Origin: Microbacterium sp. Leaf288
GTDB taxonomy: Bacteria; Actinomycetota; Actinomycetes; Actinomycetales; Microbacteriaceae
Reading direction: 5' to 3'
Length of the DNA: 64,000 nucleotides
Assembly (NCBI RefSeq): GCF_001422925.1
Contig: NZ_LMNI01000012.1
Location: forward strand, 186,345 to 250,344
Shown here: one piece after another, positions 30,710 through 38,099 of the stretch
How the letters are laid out: each line of letters begins with the position of its first letter
Position numbering within the stretch: position 1 is the stretch's first letter
Position numbers and translations under genes: made by a program
The notes under the pieces: generated by a model
The model's input: only the letters and a program-made list of their open reading frames with translations
What the model was told of the DNA's origin: nothing
Database searches by the model: none

Positions 30710-31564
30710 TCAGGAGATCTGCACCAGCGCGCCGAAGTCGTCGGCGGCGGGATCGGATGCCTCGGGCAGCACTTCGGGCAGAGTGTCGAGTCCGTCGAGG
30801 GTCGCGGCCTCGGGGACCACCCACGCGTCGACGCGCAGGCGCTTCAGGCCGACGTAGCCGCCGTGGTAGCTGAGGAATGCGCAGTCCGCGGCATCGCGCC
30901 CGGTCGCGATGCGCACCAGAGAATTGCGGTTCGCGAGACGTGTCGCGTCGATGACGTACCAGGCGCCGTCGAGGTACGCCTCGGCGACGGCGTGGAAGTC
31001 CATCGGGCGCAGCCCCGGCGCGAAGCACGCGGCATAGCGGGCCGGCATGTCCATCGCGCGCAGCAGGGCGATGACGACGTGCGCGTAGTCTCGGCAGACG
31101 CCCTGGCCGGTCATGAGGGTCGTGACCGCACTGTCGGTGCCCTGACTGAGACCCGGCGTGTACGTGGTGCTCGTCGAGACGAACTCCGACACCGCCGCGA
31201 TGAGGTCGTGGCCCGAGAGCCCCTTGAACTGGCGACGGGCCTGCTGGAACACCTCGTCGGACTGCGCGTAGCGGCTCGGGCGCAGGTAGGTGATGGCTTC
31301 GAGATCGCTCGTGCGGCTGCTCGCGGCCTGTCCGTCGACGGTCGCCTCGTAGCGGATCTCGAGGTGGCCGGGCTCGCCCGTGAGGCGGTGCAGCCTGCTT
31401 CCCGACTGATCGACGATCTCGGTCGGGGTGTACACGCGATCGCCCTGGATGAACGTCAGATGCTCATTCGAGATCGGCACCGCCTGAGCGGCTGCGATCT
31501 GGAAGATGAGGTCGACGGATGCCCCCAATTCGAGGTCCATCTCAGCGGTCACGACGCGTTGCAC
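30710..31564 (-). CDS. transglutaminase-like cysteine protease family protein
   Basis: A 284-residue protein. The transglutaminase core has the catalytic cysteine in TGQGVCRDYAH, histidine in M-D-F-H-A-V-A-E-A-Y and aspartate in W-Y-V-I-D-A-T-R. The N-terminal 150 residues form a beta-rich bacterial transglutaminase-like domain. No signal peptide is visible, so it is probably cytoplasmic; the substrate is unknown. GTG 31564 follows GAGGA. It is divergent from the SGNH hydrolase, sharing a 161-base promoter region. Confidence 0.87.
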   Translation of the reverse strand: MQRVVTAEMDLELGASVDLIFQIAAAQAVPISNEHLTFIQGDRVYTPTEIVDQSGSRLHRLTGEPGHLEIRYEATVDGQAASSRTSDLEAITYLRPSRYAQSDEVFQQARRQFKGLSGHDLIAAVSEFVSTSTTYTPGLSQGTDSAVTTLMTGQGVCRDYAHVVIALLRAMDMPARYAACFAPGLRPMDFHAVAEAYLDGAWYVIDATRLANRNSLVRIATGRDAADCAFLSYHGGYVGLKRLRVDAWVVPEAATLDGLDTLPEVLPEASDPAADDFGALVQIS

Positions 31565-31713
31565 CGAAGTATCCTCGCATGCCGCGAGGGCTCGATCGCG
31601 CGGGGTTGACAACCTCTTGCTGCGAGTGTTCTGGAAGCGATTCCCACCCTCAGGATCGGGCCCCTCTTTTCCCCAGTTCACGGCCCAGGGGACGACCTCG
31701 TCCGTGCATGACT

Positions 31714-31719
31714 TACCCT
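31714..31719 (+). promoter_or_regulatory. leaderless-type -10 TACCCT for the SGNH hydrolase
   Basis: TACCCT is followed by six bases and then ATG 31726. It falls between two other in-frame candidate starts (31704, 31708) and so decides for 31726. Confidence 0.5.
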
Positions 31720-31725
31720 CTTCAC

Positions 31726-32550
31726 ATGCACGCGCCCGGCAACACCCGAGCCCGGCGGCTATGGCTCCCCTTGGCGGGCGCCGCACTGGCCGTCGCGGCG
31801 GTGTGCGCGGTCGCGGTGCTGCGCCCCTGGGGTGCATCCGAACCGGTGGCTCCGGCGGCGGTGGCCGAGGGTGAGGCGGCGGTCGCAGCATCCGTCCCTC
31901 CCGCTCCCCTCGTACTCGAAGACGATGCGCGTGTGCTCGTCTTCGGGGACTCGTGGGTCTACGGCTCGGCCGCGAACGTGCCGACGCTCGGCTTCGCCTA
32001 CCTCCTCGCCGACGAGCTCGGCGTCGAGACCGTCGTGGACGGCGTGCGCGGCAGCGGCTACCTCAAGCCCGGCCTCGACGGCCCCGCCTACGGCGAGCGC
32101 ATCGGCGGGCTGGATCCGGCTCTCGACCCCGACCTGATCATCGTCGAGGGGTCGATCAACGACCGCAAGCTCTATCCGGCCGGATACCGGGATGCCGTCA
32201 CCGCCGCGTGGAACGCCCTCGAGGCCCGCTACCCCGACGCCGAGATCGTGATCCTCGGCCCGTCGCCGCAGGTGCTGCCGGTACAGGACGCCACGCGCCG
32301 GATCGACGCCGACCTGAGCGAGCTGGCCGGCGCACGCGGCTGGTGGTACGTCTCCCCCATCCGCGACGACTGGATCACCGACGCCAACTACCTCGATGTC
32401 ATCGACACCGGGCCCATCGGTCGTGACCATCCCTCGACGAACGGCCACGCCTACCTCGCCGACCGCGTCGCAACGGCGATCGAACGCATGGAGCAGCAGC
32501 CAGCGATCGTCGCCGACGCACCGCTGGACGACACTCCCCCGGCGCCCTGA
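31726..32550 (+). CDS. SGNH/GDSL-type esterase, membrane-anchored
   Basis: A 274-residue protein. A short Arg-rich N-terminus and one hydrophobic helix (residues 12-33) act as signal or anchor, then an Ala/Val-rich linker. The catalytic domain starts at residue 65: block I is FGDSW with Ser76, block III carries GSIND, block V is D-H-P-S-T-N-G-H-A near the C-terminus supplying Asp and His. It is likely to act outside the membrane on an envelope ester; the substrate is unknown. ATG 31726 is favoured by the TACCCT element; ATG 31708 is the alternative. Confidence 0.85.
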   Translation: MHAPGNTRARRLWLPLAGAALAVAAVCAVAVLRPWGASEPVAPAAVAEGEAAVAASVPPAPLVLEDDARVLVFGDSWVYGSAANVPTLGFAYLLADELGVETVVDGVRGSGYLKPGLDGPAYGERIGGLDPALDPDLIIVEGSINDRKLYPAGYRDAVTAAWNALEARYPDAEIVILGPSPQVLPVQDATRRIDADLSELAGARGWWYVSPIRDDWITDANYLDVIDTGPIGRDHPSTNGHAYLADRVATAIERMEQQPAIVADAPLDDTPPAP

Positions 32551-32594
32551 GGTGGCGGGGCGACGGGCGCCTGGATGGTAGTCTCGATCGGCAC

Positions 32595-32670
32595 GCCTCC
32601 GTAGCTCAGGGGATAGAGCGTTGGTTTCCGGTACCAAAGGTCGCAGGTTCGATTCCTGTCGGGGGCACCA
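32595..32670 (+). tRNA. tRNA-Arg (CCG)
   Basis: A 76-base tRNA including an encoded CCA. The acceptor stem pairs GCCTCCG with CGGGGGC; the anticodon stem TTGGT/ACCAA holds the loop TTCCGGT, so the anticodon is CCG (reads CGG). The T-arm GCAGGTTCGATTCCTGT is standard. Its 3' end borders the accessory segment. Confidence 0.96.
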
Positions 32671-32680
32671 GTCGGGACAA

Positions 32681-32715
32681 GGGATCGAGAGTCTTCAGGA
32701 CTCTCGATCCCTTTC
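32681..32715 (+). terminator. intrinsic terminator after tRNA-Arg
   Basis: A perfect 13-base-pair stem (32681-32693 with 32699-32711) with a five-base loop TTCAG is followed by TTT. It starts 11 bases after the tRNA. Confidence 0.85.
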
Positions 32716-32847
32716 TCGTGACAACACCTTGACAACATCTGTGGCGCGCTCGGCGCGATCGAGAGCAGCGGCTATTGCGTCAAACGGCGATGCCAGGAAC
32801 TCGGGATACGGGACCGACCGCGACCGGTCTCCGCTCACCTCAGCCGT
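32695..32847 (-). pseudogene. possible integrase C-terminal remnant facing tRNA-Arg
   Basis: A minus-strand open stretch of 50 codons reads V-P-Y-P-E-F-L-A-S-P-F-D-A-I then A-L-D-R-A-E-R-A-T-D-V-V-K-V-L-S-R-E and stops inside the tRNA terminator. Its position and orientation (ending against the tRNA 3' end) are where a tyrosine integrase normally ends, and the tail looks like one, but no catalytic residues are present. Low confidence. Confidence 0.25.
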
Positions 32848-32871
32848 TCACAACGTGTCGGGGAAGAACAG

Positions 32872-33318
32872 CTAGTCCACCTGGTCGTCGCCCGCCCACT
32901 CCTGCGGCTCGCCGGGCTTATACGTCCCGAAGGTCCACTCATAGCCTTCGAGGTCCCGGACGCGGCAACGATAGTTCCCCCACTCCGTGTCGGTGGGTGC
33001 GAAGACGACCTCTGCGCCGGCCGCGACGGCAGACCGGAAGATGTCGTCGACCTCGGCCGGAGAGCACAGGGCGAACACCAGCCCGAGCCCGACCGACTCG
33101 CCGCGTGGTTGCGCGCGGTCGTAGCCCGCTCGATCGGTGAAGACGGTGAAGACAGCATCGCCGCGCCGCATCTCGGCGTGCTGGATGCCTCCCTCACCGT
33201 CGGGCCATTCCGCGGTGGTCGTCAGCCCGAACGCGCGCTCGAGCCATCGGAGGGCGGCGGGTGCATCGCGGTACGGGATCTGCGCATAGAGGAATGCCGG
33301 AGTATCTGCCGTTGTCAT
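32872..33318 (-). CDS. VOC/glyoxalase superfamily protein
   Basis: A 148-residue protein with the two beta-alpha-beta-beta-beta halves of the vicinal oxygen chelate fold: Y-R-D-A-P-A-A-L-R-W-L-E-R-A-F-G then a V-F-A-P-T-D-T-E-W-G-N-Y second half ending D-L-E-G-Y-E-W-T-F-G. It resembles PhnB/bleomycin-resistance-like members; the substrate is unknown. ATG 33318 is chosen because TACCTT lies exactly six bases upstream; the open frame further upstream is non-conserved. Confidence 0.85.
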   Translation of the reverse strand: MTTADTPAFLYAQIPYRDAPAALRWLERAFGLTTTAEWPDGEGGIQHAEMRRGDAVFTVFTDRAGYDRAQPRGESVGLGLVFALCSPAEVDDIFRSAVAAGAEVVFAPTDTEWGNYRCRVRDLEGYEWTFGTYKPGEPQEWAGDDQVD

Positions 33319-33324
33319 GATGAG

Positions 33325-33330
33325 AAGGTA
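33325..33330 (-). promoter_or_regulatory. leaderless-type -10 TACCTT for the VOC gene
   Basis: On the minus strand TACCTT, six bases, then ATG 33318. No Shine-Dalgarno is present. Confidence 0.5.
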
Positions 33331-33580
33331 GCGATACTCCCGGACAGATGGTGTCCGGATCGGTGGAGCTGTCAGGTCGTTGCCGGGGCCGTTGTCGAGG
33401 ATCGCAACCGACATCGGTGTGAGCGCATCCCTCAACGGGCATCACCCCTGTGAAGACCATGACGTGCGTCGTCGATCCCGTTGCGGGCACTGCGCGAAGC
33501 CGGAACGATGCGTGCAGGCCTCAGGGCGTGCATGAGGGCGTTCCGATGCGTGCTGACAGCTGCTCCGGGCGGGTCGGCGA

Positions 33581-34063
33581 TCAGACGTCGAAGCTGTGAC
33601 TTTGCAAGTTGCCTCTGCCTTCGCGGAGCCAATTGACGTTGAGCCAGTGACGTTCGTGCCCGTCGTCCTTGCGAACACGGAGTTCGATCGACGACTTATG
33701 GGGCACCCGGACGGGGAGGCTGAAGTCCGTACTCACGCGGGTGAGTCCAGGTCGGCCGACGATGGTCGTCACCTCAGCCAAGGCTCCCTCGTTGATCAGC
33801 CGCACGGTTTCATCGCCTTCTTTGGCCAAACGCCACTGGAAGGTCGGATTCGCCGGGTGCGTGGTCGACAAGTCGTCCGAACTCTCGCCAACCCGGTTCG
33901 TGGCGGCCGCCTTTCGCAATCGCCGTCTACGTGCGAGCCACCCGACCGCGCCCAGTACCGCCGCTACGACGAGTCCACCGACGATAGTTGCCCCGAGTTG
34001 CGTCTGCGACCATTCCCAGAATCCACTCCATGCGGCCTGGGTCGTGAGTATTGCAAACGACAT
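33581..34063 (-). CDS. unknown single-pass membrane protein
   Basis: A 160-residue protein that I do not recognise. One membrane helix (about residues 24-43, G-A-T-I-V-G-G-L-V-V-A-A-V-L-G-A-V-G-W) is followed by an Arg/Lys-rich stop-transfer (ARRRRLRKA) and a soluble domain of about 100 residues with beta-rich character (F-Q-W-R-L-A-K-E-G-D-E-T-V-R-L). Base use is less GC-rich than the neighbours, consistent with recent acquisition. TAGTGT lies exactly six bases before the ATG. Confidence 0.65.
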   Translation of the reverse strand: MSFAILTTQAAWSGFWEWSQTQLGATIVGGLVVAAVLGAVGWLARRRRLRKAAATNRVGESSDDLSTTHPANPTFQWRLAKEGDETVRLINEGALAEVTTIVGRPGLTRVSTDFSLPVRVPHKSSIELRVRKDDGHERHWLNVNWLREGRGNLQSHSFDV

Positions 34064-34069
34064 GAGCGA

Positions 34070-34075
34070 ACACTA
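34070..34075 (-). promoter_or_regulatory. leaderless-type -10 TAGTGT for the unknown membrane protein
   Basis: On the minus strand TAGTGT, six bases, then ATG 34063. Confidence 0.45.
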
Positions 34076-34149
34076 TCTGGCCGTAACCCCCCGAGCGGCG
34101 TCGATCCTCTGCGAGCAGTGCGGATGCCGTGCCCGAGCGCGAGTAGCGC

Positions 34150-34689
34150 TCAGGCGGTCGTGCTGTGAAGTCGCGTCTGGAGCTGTCGGATGTGTTCGCC
34201 GAGCTCACCGGATGACAGCATCCCCGGGCCGAGCGGGCCGGCAGAGTCGCTGCCGATCGGCGGGAGCGACCGGAGTGCAGCCGCGACGTCGGAACTCATG
34301 CTGGCGATCTGCCACTCGAGTTCCTCGTTCACAGCGTTCGGGTCGCCCGCGGAGAGCCTGACCGCGCGGGCCGCATAGGCGGCTGCGCCAAGCGCGTGCG
34401 CGCCCATGTGCGCGACACCGGCCGCCTGCGCGGCGGCCCGAGCGGCGGCGGCGCCGGCCGGCGAGGCGGCGGACTTGGCTGCGCGCCCTGCGATGAACCG
34501 TCGACGGATCTGGTCGGCGGCCGTCAGTCGCCCTGCGGCGAACCCTCGAGTGCGCGCGATCGCGTCGCGCGGCCGGTCGTCGCCTGGCGCCTCGGACTCG
34601 AACAGCGCCAGGACGCGCTCCGCGCAATCCGCTGCCCACGCAGCGACTTGTCTCCGGTCATCTTCGCTGAGCGACTGAGGCGAAAGCAT
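34150..34689 (-). CDS. putative immunity protein (Imm-5-like domain)
   Basis: A 179-residue helical protein. The features recall the actinobacterial 'putative immunity protein' family (Imm-5-like): W-A-A-D-C-A-E-R-V-L-A-L-F-E, then D-D-R-P-R-D-A-I-A-R-T-R, the helix R-A-A-A-Q-A-A-G-V-A-H-M-G-A-H-A-L-G-A-A-A-Y-A, and the end L-R-S-L-P-P-I-G-x-D-x-x-G-P-L-G-P-G. ATG 34689 places the conserved part at the N-terminus; the open frame extends upstream but looks non-coding. GAGATT lies six bases before it. No toxin gene is adjacent, so it is an orphan by position. Confidence 0.72.
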   Translation of the reverse strand: MLSPQSLSEDDRRQVAAWAADCAERVLALFESEAPGDDRPRDAIARTRGFAAGRLTAADQIRRRFIAGRAAKSAASPAGAAAARAAAQAAGVAHMGAHALGAAAYAARAVRLSAGDPNAVNEELEWQIASMSSDVAAALRSLPPIGSDSAGPLGPGMLSSGELGEHIRQLQTRLHSTTA

Positions 34690-34985
34690 GCCAGCAATCT
34701 CGCACAACTGCCGATCCCGGGCCGCACTGGATCCGTAAACGCGCACTGCCCGCTCAGCGCCCGCATCGCACTGACCCGATTGCTCCTCGAAGAGGTCACG
34801 AAGTCCGACCCCGATCGCGCGCGACGACTGCAACCCGCCTTCGACACGCTGGCTGCACCCGTGACCTGACCCGATCGCCATCAGGCCGCAATCTGCTACG
34901 CCACGATCGATCCACAAACGGGCGGTGCGCACTGAGGGGACGCATCCGTGCAGCCGCGATCCTCAAGCCTGCGTGAGGTGGGTGC

Positions 34986-34991
34986 GACAAT
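34986..34991 (+). promoter_or_regulatory. leaderless-type -10 GACAAT for arr
   Basis: GACAAT is followed by six bases and ATG 34998; no ribosome binding site is visible. Confidence 0.45.
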
Positions 34992-34997
34992 TGCGCG

Positions 34998-35423
34998 ATG
35001 AGCGGCAATGCTTCACTCGACGACGGCCCGTTCTTTCACGGCACGCGTGCGAACCTCGCCGCCGGAGACCGGCTCGTCGCCGGACATCGGTCGAACTACA
35101 GGCGCGAGGTCATCATGAACCACGTGTACTTCACCGCCCTCCGAGACGGCGCGGGCCTGGCCGCCGAGATCGCGGCGATGCTGGGACCCGCCGAAGCGGA
35201 GCCGCACGTCTACCTCGTCGAGCCGACCGGAGACTTCGAGAACGACCCGAACGTCACGGACAAGAAGTTCCCGGGCAACCCCACGCGTTCCTACCGGACA
35301 AGCGCACCCATGATCGTCGTCGAGGAAATCACGGAATGGACCCGGCTGACACCCGAGGCCCTCGAGTCATGGCGCGTCCGACTGGCTGCGCTGCGCGAGT
35401 GCGACGCCGAGATCATCAACTAG
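34998..35423 (+). CDS. arr: NAD(+)-rifampin ADP-ribosyltransferase (Arr)
   Basis: A 141-residue enzyme that moves ADP-ribose from NAD to the C23 hydroxyl of rifamycins and inactivates them. The family signatures are unmistakable: F-F-H-G-T at residues 12-16, I-M-N-H-V-Y at 39-44 and DPNVTDKKFPGNPTRSYRT from residue 83. By alignment with the M. smegmatis enzyme the catalytic residues correspond to His14, Tyr44 and Asp83, all present. The length matches Arr. It lies alone among accessory genes and is probably transcribed leaderless from GACAAT. Confidence 0.93.
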   Translation: MSGNASLDDGPFFHGTRANLAAGDRLVAGHRSNYRREVIMNHVYFTALRDGAGLAAEIAAMLGPAEAEPHVYLVEPTGDFENDPNVTDKKFPGNPTRSYRTSAPMIVVEEITEWTRLTPEALESWRVRLAALRECDAEIIN

Positions 35424-35739
35424 CACCGCGCATCTCGATGCTTGGTCGACGTGCCGACCCCGACGGTCCTCGTGCGGGCAGTGGCACGAGGAGGGCCGTC
35501 CGTCGGGCATGAGGCTCAAGCTTGGACACCGCACCCTCGAAGACGCAAGAACCGAGCGCGGCGGATCCGTGTGCCGTCGGCGGCCGCGAAGGGCGCCTTC
35601 GTGTGAACCCATGACATCGCACTCGAACAGCGTCGTAGATGAGCTCAACGGCTCGTCGCGGAGGGGCAGATCTCGGCAGACGCTCTGCACGTCATCACCG
35701 GCGTCCCCGTTGCGGCGATGCGGTTGCGATAATCGCGCC
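35424..35739 (+). other. 316-base gap between arr and the channel gene
   Basis: No intact gene. A short frame beginning ATG 35610 (M-T-S-H-S-N-S-V-V-D-E-L) continues, after a one-base shift near 35645, as A-Q-R-L-V-A-E-G-Q-I-S-A-D-A-L-H-V-I-T-G-V-P to a stop at about 35733. This reads like a broken small gene. The rest holds only a short inverted repeat near 35469-35493 that could end arr transcription. Confidence 0.35.
35728..35733 (+). promoter_or_regulatory. leaderless-type -10 GATAAT for the potassium channel
   Basis: GATAAT, one base from the consensus TATAAT, is followed by six bases and ATG 35740. Confidence 0.5.
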
Positions 35740-36459
35740 ATGTATGGGGAACGTATCGCCAAATGGGAGAAGGCTGTTGAATGGCCCCTCACCCTCGCCG
35801 CCGTCCTCTTCCTTGCCGCCTACGCGATACAGATCATTGCCCGACCGGGCGGTTTGTTGAACCTGTCTTGCGAGATCGTCTTGGTCGCGACGTGGGCCGT
35901 GTTCGTTGTGGACTACGTGGTTCGGCTGGCGATCACGAAGCGCCGGTGGCGGTGGTTCTACCGGCATCTGCTCGACCTGGCGATCGTCGTGCTGCCGATG
36001 CTGCGGCCGCTGCGCCTCATGCGGTTTCTGACCGTTTTGGCACTGATCGGGCGCAGCACCGGCAACATGCTTCGTGGCCGCGTTGTGCTGTACACCGTCG
36101 GCGCCACCGTCCTCACCGTGTTCATCGCGGCGCTCTCCGTGTTCGACGCAGAACGCGGCGTCGGCGACATCGACACGTTTCCCGACGCGGTGTGGTGGGC
36201 GTTCGTGACCATCACCACCGTCGGCTACGGCGACTACTATCCCGTGACGGCCGCTGGCCGGATCGTCGCAGTCGGGCTGATGGTCGGCGGCATCGCGCTC
36301 ATCGGTGTCGTCACCGCCACCCTCGCGTCCTGGATCGTCGAACGCGTCGCGGACCAGACCAGCAAGACCGTCTCCGCCACGGAGACGCAAGTCGAGGAAC
36401 TGCGCAGCGAGATCGTCGAGCTCAAGGAGATGATCCGGGAGCTGCGCCCCGCCAGCTGA
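35740..36459 (+). CDS. voltage-gated-type potassium channel
   Basis: A 239-residue ion channel subunit. Five or six membrane helices are followed by the pore loop and the K+ selectivity filter TTVGYGDYYP (TVGYGD at residues 160-165), then the inner helix and a C-terminal coiled coil (from about residue 205, Q-V-E-E-L-R-S-E-I-V-E-L-K-E-M-I) for tetramer assembly. The S4-like segment L-R-P-L-R-L-M-R-F-L carries three arginines. No ligand-binding RCK domain. ATG 35740 is chosen from the GATAAT element; earlier in-frame sequence is not channel-like. Confidence 0.9.
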   Translation: MYGERIAKWEKAVEWPLTLAAVLFLAAYAIQIIARPGGLLNLSCEIVLVATWAVFVVDYVVRLAITKRRWRWFYRHLLDLAIVVLPMLRPLRLMRFLTVLALIGRSTGNMLRGRVVLYTVGATVLTVFIAALSVFDAERGVGDIDTFPDAVWWAFVTITTVGYGDYYPVTAAGRIVAVGLMVGGIALIGVVTATLASWIVERVADQTSKTVSATETQVEELRSEIVELKEMIRELRPAS

Positions 36460-36534
36460 GCTGTGACAGCGCGGATCTGCGGCGCCGGCGCAGGCGCAGG
36501 GCGTGCACCGAGGTGGGGCGCTACTGTGTGGCTC

Positions 36535-36846
36535 GTGGATGCGTCTGTGGGGTTGACGTTCTGGGCTGGGGTCATTGTCGGGGTGCTCTGGGGAGTGCTC
36601 CTGATGGTGGCCGGCCGTTGGGCGATTGCTGCGTTGAAGCGCGTGAGCCGGCGGCGTCGGCAACGGCGCTACCTCAAGTCGTCCAAGCGCGACCCGCTGC
36701 CACAGCTGTGGGCAACTGGAGCCGGCTACCCCGACGCCGGCGCGTCGGGAACCTCGCGGCGGGCTCCCGGCGGGCTCGACGACTATCGCGAGGGACGGCG
36801 GCAACGCCCGGACTTCAACCCAACGCCCGGCCCCAGAGACTGGTAG
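36535..36846 (+). CDS. unknown small membrane protein with basic tail
   Basis: A 103-residue protein. One hydrophobic helix at residues 5-25 (V-G-L-T-F-W-A-G-V-I-V-G-V-L-W-G-V-L-L), then an Arg-rich stretch (R-R-R-R-Q-R-R-Y-L) and a Gly/Pro/Arg/Asp-rich disordered tail ending P-G-P-R-D-W. No family is recognised. GTG 36535 follows TACTGT by seven bases; GTG 36526 is an in-frame alternative. It is on the same strand as the channel, 75 bases downstream. Confidence 0.5.
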   Translation: MDASVGLTFWAGVIVGVLWGVLLMVAGRWAIAALKRVSRRRRQRRYLKSSKRDPLPQLWATGAGYPDAGASGTSRRAPGGLDDYREGRRQRPDFNPTPGPRDW

Positions 36847-36904
36847 GGCGTCGAGGCGCCTCGCACGACGCAGCCGGATCCCTCCGTCGCCAGTCGACGT
36901 CTTG

Positions 36905-37144
36905 CGCGATCACGACTGGTCAGGAGTACGACTGGATGACCGTCGACGGCACGGTGACCTCGAACTTCTCCGAGGACCAGGACATGGTGCGCATCGACCT
37001 GATCGCGCGCAACCCGCAGGGCCAGATCGTGGGCGTGAACTTCACCTTCACCGACCGCGTGCCCGCTGCGGCACCGCAGCGTGGAACGTCTCGATGTGGG
37101 AGGTCCCACTCGACAGCACCATCACGGCGTTCGCCCACCTCTGA
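36905..37144 (+). pseudogene. frameshifted remnant of a small beta-rich protein
   Basis: One frame reads Y-D-W-M-T-V-D-G-T-V-T-S-N-F-S-E-D-Q-D-M-V-R-I-D then L-I-A-R-N-P-Q-G-Q-I-V-G-V-N-F-T-F-T-D-R-V-P-A; near 37065-37085 the sense passes to another frame as G-T-A-A-W-N-V-S-M-W-E-V-P-L-D-S-T-I-T-A-F-A-H-L and a stop at 37144. Joined, this looks like the C-terminal domain of a secreted beta-sandwich protein of FxLYD type (inference). No start codon or N-terminal part is present. Confidence 0.55.
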
Positions 37145-37331
37145 CCCGTGCGGCTCGTGTCCTCCGAACACGCTTCGCGAGGAGCCGGGTCGGGCGGATC
37201 AGCGGAACGAAGCGGGAAGGGAAATCCCTTCCACCCGCACCCGAAGGTGGGTCATCAGGACTCCCGATCCTTCTGCTCTTCCCGCGAGACGAGGTCGACC
37301 CCACGGCTGCAGGTTCGCAGGCTGCCGGCTG

Positions 37332-37637
37332 TCAGGAGAAGACCGGAGAGAGGAAGCGACGCTCGTAGCGACGGATGCAACCCGTGGCGCGCGCGAGCGC
37401 GAACGCCTCCTGGCACTCCGGATCCGTCTTCGAGGCATTGCGGTAGACCTCATACTCGGCAAGCGACGGGAAGGTGAACAACGCGAACGCTTCGTCGCTG
37501 TCGCCCTCACTGGGCAGGAAGTAGCCATGGTGGGTGCCGCCGAGCTTGCCGACGAGTCGGATCCAGGCGCGGCCGTACTCGGTGAAGTCGTCGAGCTTGT
37601 CGGGATCGATCTCGTAGCGAAGATGAACAGTGATCAT
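37332..37637 (-). CDS. NIPSNAP-family / dimeric alpha-beta barrel protein
   Basis: A 101-residue protein with the pattern M-I-T-V-H-L-R-Y-E-I-D-P-D-K-L-D-D-F then Y-G-R-A-W-I-R-L-V-G-K-L-G-G-T-H-H-G-Y-F-L-P-S-E-G, typical of NIPSNAP-like proteins with a ferredoxin-like fold that dimerise. The substrate is unknown. ATG 37637 follows AAAGGAAC. It lies alone on the minus strand at the right part of the accessory segment. Confidence 0.82.
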   Translation of the reverse strand: MITVHLRYEIDPDKLDDFTEYGRAWIRLVGKLGGTHHGYFLPSEGDSDEAFALFTFPSLAEYEVYRNASKTDPECQEAFALARATGCIRRYERRFLSPVFS

Positions 37638-38050
37638 CGAGGTTCCTTTGCACTCAGCCGTACCCACGAGTCTCACTGACCCGGAGCGGGCGCGACGACG
37701 ATCGGGGGTGCCGCGAGCAAAGGTGGCGGAGAAAGCCCGAGAACTTGGCAGAGCCACGCGGATCGACCGCCCGCGGCAGCGTGGCTCGAGCGGGAGTCGC
37801 AGCCGGTTGGAGCACCGCATCACGAGTCGTGGGCGTCGAGCGAGTGACGTCGCAGATCCGGACACTCTTGCAGGGTGTGCGGAGGGTGGGGGGTTCCGCT
37901 GGCGATCATCCCCCTCCCGGACGAGCTGCCCGCGCCCAGCCCGGACGCGATCTGGTCCAGCGGTGGTCCGCCCTTCGTCGGCTGATCAGCGGGAGCGGAT
38001 GCTGCGGCCCGCGCGCACCGGCCGTTCAGGCGCCCCAGCGCCCCTCACAG
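37638..38050. other. gene-free stretch between NIPSNAP gene and alkyl sulfatase
   Basis: About 410 bases with no convincing gene: open frames exist on both strands but show no family resemblance, start signal or normal codon bias. It contains a nine-base inverted repeat (37751-37759 with 37779-37787) and ends at the terminator of the alkyl sulfatase. Confidence 0.4.
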
Positions 38051-38089
38051 CCGGTCGCCGGCGCCGCGGGGCGCGGCGCCGGCGACCGG
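38051..38089 (-). terminator. long perfect hairpin after the alkyl sulfatase
   Basis: A 17-base-pair perfect stem (38051-38067 with 38073-38089) and a five-base loop lie 11 bases beyond the alkyl sulfatase stop. It is very GC-rich with no T run. It probably ends the SulP-sulfatase transcript. Confidence 0.7.
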
Positions 38090-38099
38090 TGGCACGCGA

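Noticed and set aside
32451..32738. Minus-strand small protein across tRNA-Arg
   Set aside because: Its sequence is the reverse-strand translation of the tRNA and its terminator.
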